This document shows, piece after piece, positions 57,389 to 64,000 of a DNA stretch of 64,000 bases; within the stretch, counting starts at the first letter, position 1; each line of letters starts with the position of its first letter. Source of the stretch: Simmondsia chinensis. Its lineage: Eukaryota; Streptophyta; Magnoliopsida; Caryophyllales; Simmondsiaceae. The position numbers were made by a program, and so were the translations under genes. The notes under the pieces were generated by a model. That model was not told the DNA's origin and searched no databases. It saw only the letters and a list, made by a program, of their open reading frames with translations. The stretch spans positions 9,436,501 to 9,500,500 of the forward strand of contig JAGTTD010000008.1 of the NCBI GenBank assembly GCA_018398585.1. The letters are read 5' to 3'.

Positions 57389-57439
57389 TCGATCTTGAGC
57401 TAAAATCCTCAACAAAAACAATCATAAACCAAGTTACAC

Positions 57440-58520
57440 GCTGGCTGGAGGTAGACGAAGACCCACGATAGCGGCAATTGAAGGTCAGGTACAAGATCTT
57501 GCGCAACAAAAGGCGGAATCATAGCAGAGGTCCGAAGTTCGTCACCAACAGCTTATCGAGGTCATGCACCAGAATAATTCGCAGATGCTCACCCTGGTGC
57601 AAAACAACTCGCAGATGCTAACCCTAATCCAATAATTGGTGGCTAATACGTCACATGTAGCGAATTCTACGAAGGATCTGGAGGTAGAAGTTCATGTGCC
57701 AGAGTCCAGAGCTCACATGGGGCAAATGAATGCCCGGAAGCCCCCAATTTTGGGTGCGTGCCCTGAAACAAGTGGCAACAATAACTCCAAAGGTTCTTAT
57801 GGAGGCAACAGCTGCCAACCAAAGCCCAAGATGGACTTCCCCGTCTTTTCCGGAACCAACCCAAGAAGTTGGGTCAGGCGTTGCCAAAGATACTTCCACT
57901 TCTGCCGTGTTGCAGATGATCAGAAGCTGGGGATGGCGGCAGCGTACTTAGATGATAAAACTGATCTCTAGTTAGATGGGTTGATAGCGGATAAAGGTAG
58001 CATTGGATGGCAAGAGTTCTGTGAAGAACTCTACACGCGGTTTGAGGATCACGGTGAAACTAACATTGTCAGCCAGTTCAACAAGTTGAAGCAGGCCGGC
58101 TCGATTATTGAATACCAGGAGTGTTTTGAGGAACTGAGGTCACATATGCTAGCCATTGATAGCTCCTTCAGCAAGGGCTATTTCTTTTCATCTTACATTT
58201 CTAGCCTTGACAAGGAAATTCAACCATTACTCAATGCTCTCAAACCTAACTCTCTGTCAAAAGCATTTACTAAAGCCGGCTGACTCTCTCAATCCTCAGA
58301 AAGCATTCTACAAAAAGCCAAGAACCTCCTCAAGATCAATACAAACCCTACGTCAACCATATCCAAAGTCTCCCAAAAATATGGCCAGTTAGGCAATAGG
58401 TACACCTAAAATTGGGCCAAGCAACAATCTTCTAGAAACTCAGGCTTATGATATAAATGCAATAAGCAGTACTATCCAGGGCATCGATGCAATAATTAGA
58501 CCCTGCACAGTCTTGAGGCA
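57440..58520 (+). pseudogene. gag: E12 gag, broken
   Basis: Frame 3 from about 57440 with TAG at about 57523 and TAA at 57633, then FPVFSGTNPRSWVRRCQRYF, TAG 57969-57971 where Trp is expected, GWQEFCEELYTRFEDHGETN, IVSQFNKLKQAGSIIEYQEC and SSLDKEIQPLLNALKPNSLS. A shift near 58275 leads to a zinc knuckle whose first Cys codon is TGA (near 58450: stop, YKCNKQYYPGHRC). A 30-bp tandem duplication (AATTCGCAGATGCT / AACTCGCAGATGCT, 57574-57625) repeats NNSQMLTL. Confidence 0.85.
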
Positions 58521-60058
58521 GCTGAGTTACTTGACCCTGGACCTGACTTAAAGCATTCTGCAGTAACAGAAACTGAAGAGGAGCAGAATGTAGACGCTGT
58601 TGATGAAGGTACCGAAGAAGTTTATGTTCATGCTCTCATAGGGAGTTCCTCTTCCAATCCATTAAAATCCTGGGCCACCTGCATAAAAGATCAGTCGTTA
58701 TATTGATTGATAGTGGGAGTACACACAGTTTCTTGGACCTAAGGATGGCTAGAGAAGCAGGATTTACCATGGAGGATGCTGCTCCATTAGGTATCACAGT
58801 AGCTAATGGGCAGACAATGTTGAGCAAACAATAGTGTTTGGCCAATTGGCAGATGCAGGGCCACAGTTTCTCCCACCGGATCAGATTGATGAAGACTGGA
58901 GGCTATGACATGCTACTTGGGGTTGACTGGATGAAGCAATTCATCCCGGTATCACTGGATTCCAACCAGCTTAAGATCAGTTTCACCAAAGAAGGAAAAG
59001 TAGTTGAGCTGACTGGTATGAAGGAGAGTGGCATGCTGAAACTCCTCACTGGCCAGAAGCTACAAGGACTCTGCCAGAAGAAGGAGGAGTATTTCGTGGC
59101 TACGCTATTGCTGGTGCAAGGCAAGGAAGCTCATGAGGTAAATAACTTACCCACTCCTTGGCTCATTCAATCATTGTTAGATGAGTACAGTGACGTATTT
59201 CTTAAACCCAAGTCATTGCCACCCCCTAGGTCTCATGACCACCACATACCACTAAGCCAGGTGAAGGAAATGTTGGAAGCCTCAATTATACAACCTAGCT
59301 GTTCTCCATTTGCATCCCCCGTACTGCTAGTGAAGAAGAAGGATGGGACCATGAGGTTCTGTGTAGACTATAGGGAACTCAATGGTAGCACCATCAAGAA
59401 TAAATTTCCTATTCCTCATATAGATGACCTCCTAGATGAGCTTCAAGGGGTATCAATTTTCTCCAAACTTGACCTCAGGTTTGGATATTTCCAAGTGAGG
59501 GTTCATGAGTTTGATATACACAAAACTGCATTTAGGACCCACCATGGTCACTTTGAGTTCAGGGTCATGCCTTTCGGGCTCACCAATGCCCTAGCAACAT
59601 TTCAATCCTTGATGAATGATGTCTTTGGGCCATATCTGAGGAAATATGCCTTAGTATTCTTTGATGACATCTTAGTTTACAGTACTTCCCTTAAGTCTCA
59701 TACTGAACACTTAAGAATAGTGCTTCAGCAGCTTAGGAAGCATAAACTCTTTGCAAAACATTCAAAATGTAGCTTTGCTCAGCCCCAAATCGAGTACTTG
59801 GGCCACATTATCTCTGCCTCTGGTGTAGCTACAGATCACACTAAGGTAGAAGCTATGACTTCTTGGCCCACTCCTCGAAATGTTAAAGAGTTGAGATCTT
59901 TTTTGGGTCTCACTGGTTATTATCGATAGTTTGTAAGGAATTATGGTAGTATAGCCAAGCCATTGACTAACCAACTCAAAAAGTGTAGGTTCAGATGGAC
60001 AGAAGAAGCTGAATCAGCATTTCAAAGCTTAAAGGCTGCCATGACAGCAGCCCCAGTC
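58521..60058 (+). pseudogene. pol: E12 protease and RT, cut off by E13
   Basis: Acidic linker, then protease VVILIDSGSTHSFLDLRMAR (near 58695) after a shift, TAG at 58832, and an open frame 58838-59929: [75 protein letters not shown] and [10 protein letters not shown] with the Asp pair intact. TAG at 59927-59929 inside GYYR-stop-F. The frame ends at the E13 border. RT looks well preserved. Confidence 0.92.
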
Positions 60059-60323
60059 CTAGATGAAGGCCTAAAAAGCAACCTAAGAGGGGGGGTGAAT
60101 TAGGTTCTTTAGTGCTAAATGAAAATTTTAAATTTATGAACCAAAAATTTAATTAAAAGCAAAACAATAAATGTTAAATGAAAAAAACAATGACAAAAAT
60201 AAAAGGGATGCACAAAGATTTTTATAGTGGTTCACTTCCAAACCGGAAGCTAGTCCACTTCTCACGTAACTACTCTTAGTCACTTGAGCCTTTAACTAAG
60301 CTCGATGATCCTTTTTAAAAACA

Positions 60324-60435
60324 GGCCCAGGATACAACCTTTACAACCGGTCTTTTTGTCCGTAGGCTCAAGACCAACCTTTTACAACCCGATCCTTTTG
60401 TAACCATAGGCTTAGGATCCAACCTTTACAATGCA
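60324..60435. repeat. Tandem repeat in E13 LTR, three units of ~41-44 bp
   Basis: Units start at 60324, 60365 and 60409 and share GGCYYAGGATMCAACC, TTTACAAC and CCTTTTGT-like parts. Located in R-U5 of the LTR. Confidence 0.7.
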
Positions 60436-60799
60436 ACAAATTTGAATAAGGCAATGAAAAAATTAAAGCACTCAAATTCTTCACTCGTTCAAGAGTGAAT
60501 AGACACTTGATCAAGCTTAGCCAAAGCTAAAGATATGCCTATAAAGCTCAAAGATCAACAATAAGAGAACAAGTGATGCTCTAATAAAAGTTTTAAACAA
60601 AACTTAAAAACAAACCTTTAAAGCAGTAGTATGTAAGAGAACTTTTTATCAAAGAATGCTGAGAGAGTATTGGATGATTTCAACCAAAGCATTCAAGCCC
60701 TATTTATAGGCAAATGAGGGCCAATAAGACGTTCAAAAATTTGGGAAAAGGTTTTGGAAAGAAATCAAGTCAAAAGTAGCTGTTGTGAGTTTTTTCAGT

Positions 60800-60817
60800 C
60801 TGTGTGTCGACACACAG
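60800..60817. other. 18-base perfect palindrome in E13 LTR U3
   Basis: CTGTGTGTCGACACACAG. Variants TGTGTGTCAACACA (60845) and GTGTGTCAACAC (60864) follow, and CTGTGTGTTGACACACAG recurs at about 63591 inside the element. Upstream of the TATA box in sense, so it could be an activator site (inference). Confidence 0.8.
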
Positions 60818-61549
60818 TAGCTCTTGGTGGCTACTGTAAGCTTGTGTGTCAACACATACCGTCAGTGTGTCAACACTTAGCCTACCCGGGTGCATTTACA
60901 CGTTTTGATCAATTTTCTTGATTGGTGGGATATTTTTATTACATTTCCTAAGTTAAAAAAATTGATTGATTGATTGCTATATTTGTTCAATTTTTTGAAT
61001 TTATTTCTCACTTTACTTGATCATAAAAATAATTGGTTCCATAAATCAAGCTAAATCGTCACCCATTAAAACTTTATCTTTATTTGTTGTGATCATACTT
61101 TTTAAAGTACTAATCTTAAAAAATATTTTAATTGATAAACTAGGTTGGTTTAATTTTGACTTGAATATTTTTCAAATAAAATTTGATAAATTAACTTTCT
61201 AAAATATTTTTCAAAAACATTTTTGTAAGAGCATCACATATCAATATTGAGACTTGGACTCAATTGATATATCCCGATCCTAAGTCCTAGACAATAAAAA
61301 TAAATAACTTTAGGATGCTCGGACTCGGATCACATTCTCTTCAATTTGGATAAATCTTCTCTTCAACTTGTATCTCTCTTTTCCTCTTGATTTATCATCT
61401 TTTGGAAAGCTTCGTATCCATGATTAATCTTGATGTGCCTAGCTTTCTTATATGTCACCTAAAAACAACATTAGAACAATTTAAATCCCAGGGCTCACTA
61501 AATGCTTGTTACATCAAACTTACAATAATATTGGCTTTAGGGCCAACAA

Positions 61550-61562
61550 TTTCCCCCTTTTT
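61550..61562 (-). promoter_or_regulatory. E13 polypurine tract at the LTR
   Basis: TTTCCCCCTTTTT on +, sense AAAAAGGGGGAAA, ending one base before the LTR. Further tracts lie at 61701-61707 and 61828-61843. Confidence 0.82.
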
Positions 61563-61827
61563 GATGATGGCAAACATTTGGTGTTTTCTCTTGGAAATGT
61601 GAAAGTTGAAGCATAGATTTCACCATAAAAGTATTCACTTACACATGACTATAAACTTATGGAGCAATGTATATCATGATTAAGGTTAAAACGCAATTGC
61701 TCCCCCCTAAGTTGATGCATTTTAGGAATCATACAATCGGTATAGTAACATCATCATTATTTTCAACATTTTTCTATCAATCAAACACATACATAAGTAG
61801 CATGAATACTATATATCAGTACACCAA

Positions 61828-61843
61828 TTTTTCTCCCCCTTTG
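61828..61843 (-). promoter_or_regulatory. E13 distal polypurine tract
   Basis: Sense GACAAAGGGGGAGAAAAA. Repeated tracts of this GACAARGGGGGA form are a known Sirevirus feature. Confidence 0.65.
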
Positions 61844-62095
61844 TCATCAACAAAAAGCACAAGGGGAGAGATGGAATATGACAACTAGAACATTAATGCA
61901 CACAAGAAGAATAAAGAAGAACATACATAAAGTGTATAAGATTAAACATGATTGTACAATATGAAAAATGTGGCTCCAAGTTTGTGAAAAAAAAAAAAAA
62001 AAAGCCACTTAAGGGGTAGGGGGTTGAAGTCTACAAGATAAAAAATCAAACAATTTTTGCAGTGTAGAACGATTTTCATGGCGGAACTCTTCAAA

Positions 62096-63135
62096 TTAAG
62101 AGTGTAGCAAAGACTGATTTTCTTGTATGGAAGCTAATTGAACTTCCATAGAAGTAAGTCTTTCATCTAAACTCCATTGTTTCTGAGGTCCCGGCTGAGA
62201 TTCTAGCTCGTTATCCCCATTTCCCCCTTCATCAAAATTCCCTTCTTCTTCGTCCTGGGCTCTTATTTCCTCGTCTACTTCGACCCTTCTAGCTCCTCGT
62301 TGCTTCTTTACCCATTCGTTATTTCGAAATTCGAAGCCCATTTTCTTCAAGGATGTCTCTACAGAGTCATCTTGATAGGGAATGGGGTTTTGAAAATTGA
62401 GCGTGTTAAACATTGTTGAAAAATGCTGGTAAGAAGCATCCCATATGCGGGATTAGTCTTTCTAGTGTGAATGTGGTACATGAATTTTAAGACTAAATCC
62501 CCTAAATTTATTTTCTTCCCTTTGACGAGTCTAGATAGCAAAAATAGATGTAAATTAGAGACCGAGTCAAAGCCACCCGGCCTAGGAGTGATGTTCATAC
62601 AAATTATTTTATGTGCTAGCTTAAGAACCACTCCTAAATCTTTGGAGTTAGGCCTCGATGGGTTGGAAAGTGGTATTTCACCCCAAACACGACGAAGTAA
62701 GGAGTGTCAGCGAGATTCGGGGAGCGGGAATTGGTGGAGTTCTTGAAGAAAATTAAATTCATCCTCTATACTAAAATCAAAGCCAAGTAAATCATTGATA
62801 TAATCAGCAGTAATTTTGATTCCTTGGCCTGAAGTTACAGAGGATAGTTCAAAAGGAGTAGTTTTAGAAATGTTTAAGTTGAACTAAAATTCTCTTACCA
62901 ATTCCGGATATACCGGTTCCCTTATAGAGAAAATTTCAGTCCAACCTACTCCTTCAAACAGAGAAAATAATTCTCCCAAGTTATGAGTCCTAATCCAAGT
63001 CCAGTCAACGAATCTACCGAATAATACCTCCTTTTTGAGGAAAGGGTTAGAGGAATTTACCGAGCTAGGACCCCGAGAAGAAGAAGCCCCTTCAGTGTGT
63101 GCAGATCTCTTCTTGGCAGCGGTTTTACGACCCAT
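62096..63135 (-). pseudogene. E13 extra ORF: 'putative plant transposon protein' type
   Basis: ATG at 63135 (MGRKTAAKKRSAHTEG, basic). VDWTWIRTHNLGELFSLFEG, VGWTEIFSIREPVYPELVRE and F, then stops near 62885 and 62713 in the same frame; LAHKIICMNITPRPGGFDSV, SNLHLFLLSRLVKGKKINLG and NPAYGMLLTSIFQQCL. A shift near 62400 leads to an acidic C-terminus (EVDEEIRAQDEEEGNFDEGG) and a possible coiled coil (LDERLTSMEVQLASIQENQS). The W-x-EPVYPELVREF, HxxICxNxxPR and YGMLLTxIF series recalls the plant family I know as putative plant transposon protein (Transposase_32 in Pfam, from memory). Its function is unknown. It sits where some Sireviruses have env-like ORFs. Confidence 0.72.
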
Positions 63136-63856
63136 TGATGAATAACGTTGAGGAGATTTGGAAGAAAAGAGGAAAAATGGAAAAAAAAAAATTAGAGGTT
63201 AGGCTTTTGGAAAAAGAAGTGAGTTTGTGAAAGAAAATGATATGGTAGTGAAGGAGAGCGTTTTTAACTTGAAAAATGAAGAAAAAAGAAGAAAACTCGA
63301 AAAGAAATCAGAGGTTTGGTTTTGGGTTAGGGCTTGTGAAAAAGATGCATTTTTGACAAAAATCGAAGGTTTTGATGTTGAAATATAGTTAGAAACTTGA
63401 TTTTTAGTAAAAATTTGGAAGAAATTTGAAGAAAAATGGTGGTTTTTGGTGAAAAATTAAAAGAAAAGTGTTAGGATTTGAGTGAGAGAGAGAGAGAGTT
63501 GAAGATAAAGAAAGGATGGGGATGGCGAGGTGAAAAAGGGGATCTGAATTTCTTTTTTTTTTTTCCCACTTGGGTGTCGGCACACACGGTCTGTGTGTTG
63601 ACACACAGATGCAGAGCAGCGGTACTGTTGCTCTGTGTGTCTATGCAGAGAAGACAGAACGTTGCCCTGTTTCTCTGTGTGTGTGTTCCTTTTTTTTGTT
63701 TAAATATTATTTTTTTTTTTGTTTTTTAAAAAAAAAAAATTGGTCCAAGTTCCTATATCCATGAATTGGATAAGAATACTTGGTCCATTAGAGCTCATTT
63801 ATGATGAGCATTAAAACTCAATATTAAATGCAAATCACTCATGTATGCAATCAAGA
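63136..63856 (-). other. E13 spacer between RNase H and extra ORF
   Basis: 0.7 kb, A/T-rich, with GAGAGAGAGAG near 63483 and the near-palindrome CTGTGTGTTGACACACAG at about 63591. No ORF of note on minus. Confidence 0.6.
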
Positions 63857-64000
63857 TCAAGATGATAGATTATACATGCCAATTTTACTTCTAATGTTGC
63901 AACAGATTTCTTCACCTAGAGGTTTAGTAAAAATGTCCGCTAATTGGCCCTTGGTGGGAACAAATTTTACTATGACATCTCCTTTGAGTACATGATTACG
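63857..64000 (-). CDS. pol: E13 RNase H C-terminus (partial)
   Basis: From the window edge: RNHVLKGDVIVKFVPTKGQL, ADIFTKPLGEEICCNIRSKI, GM, ending at TGA (63857-63859). ADIFTKPL is the signature of the copia RNase H end. Open over the 48 codons visible. Upstream is outside the window. Confidence 0.88.
   Translation of the reverse strand, partial: RNHVLKGDVIVKFVPTKGQLADIFTKPLGEEICCNIRSKIGMYNLSS

Larger units (their letters stand above)
57046..60063 (+). mobile_element. E12: chromovirus-like gypsy, 5' part, cut by E13
   Basis: 5' LTR, primer site, gag, protease, RT, then an abrupt switch at 60064 to the E13 LTR in the RT/RNase H linker ([20 protein letters not shown] then APVL). The rest should lie beyond E13, outside the window. 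CTAGA (60059-60063) is the expected target duplication. Confidence 0.88.
60064..61548 (-). repeat. E13 3' LTR
   Basis: 1485 bp, TGAAGGCC to GGCCAACA on + (sense TGTTGGCC to CCTTCA). Minus-strand TATA box at 60701-60708 (CTATAAATAGG in sense). Contains tandem repeats and the 18-base palindrome listed separately. Confidence 0.85.
60064..64000 (-). mobile_element. E13: Sirevirus-like Ty1/copia, 3' part, with extra ORF
   Basis: In sense order: end of RNase H (64000-63857), 0.7 kb spacer, a 1-kb extra ORF (63135-62096), three spaced polypurine tracts, and a 1485-bp 3' LTR ending at 60064. Multiple purine tracts before the 3' LTR and an ORF after pol are marks of Sireviruses. The sense LTR end CCTAATTCACCCCCCCTCTT is of the type common in that group. 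The 5' part is outside the window. Confidence 0.85.

Overview
This is plant nuclear repeat DNA: a stack of nested, mostly decayed retrotransposons with no intact host gene that I can recognise. Long terminal repeats (LTRs), initiator-Met and Asp-type primer-binding sites, chromodomain-type Ty3/gypsy (chromovirus), Athila-type and Sirevirus-type elements, plant L1 LINE tails and a PIF/Harbinger-like short element all point to a flowering plant. I cannot name the species. I label the elements E1 to E13.

Layout. 1-2856: 3' part of chromovirus E1 (+), inserted in the 5' LTR of chromovirus E2 (+, 2857-12636). E2 is split at 7334-11795 by E3 (-), a complete non-autonomous LTR element with a broken reading frame of about 870 codons and no recognisable pol. 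13351-28854: Athila-like E4 (-), whose 5' LTR holds complete chromovirus E5 (+, 23313-28550). 29008-29340: truncated LINE tail. 29474-39149: decayed Ty1/copia E7 (-), split by complete Ty1/copia E6 (+, 30882-36809). 39668-41647: E8 (+), an LTR plus long leader plus pol-less frame. 43578-44656: terminal-inverted-repeat element. 45245-46622: relics of another gypsy element E9 (+), split by Ty1/copia E10 (-, 46623-51897). 52799-54765: LINE ORF1 joined directly to a poly(A) tail (-). 54990-56250: large imperfect inverted repeat. 57046-60063: 5' half of a chromovirus-like element E12 (+), cut by Sirevirus-like E13 (-, 60064 to the window end), which has an extra ORF between RNase H and the 3' LTR.

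Target-site duplications are readable for E3 (TATAT), E4 (GTGCT), E5 (AACTT), E10 (AAGAT), the short LINE (TTGCAGCCTT) and, with one mismatch, E6 (CTCCC/CTCTC). They give the order of insertion in each nest. LTR pairs of E3, E5, E6 and E10 differ by about 3-4% by eye, so these moved at broadly similar times. E4 is older than E5, E2 older than E3, E7 older than E6.

The most interesting signal is structural. In the elements with an initiator-Met primer site (E1, E2, E3, E5) and in E8, the LTR ends in an RNA-capable hairpin of 11-14 pairs, closing as GTT...AAC one base before the LTR terminus and 2-3 bases before the primer-binding site where one is present. The sequence differs between families while pairing is kept, including a compensatory A-T to G-C swap between E5 and E8. 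The pol-less E3 carries it too, which ties it to the chromoviruses as likely helpers. Other points are the unknown proteins of E3 and E8, the extra Sirevirus ORF, a strong bias of premature stops to TAG at Gln and Trp codons, and three long G/C homopolymers.
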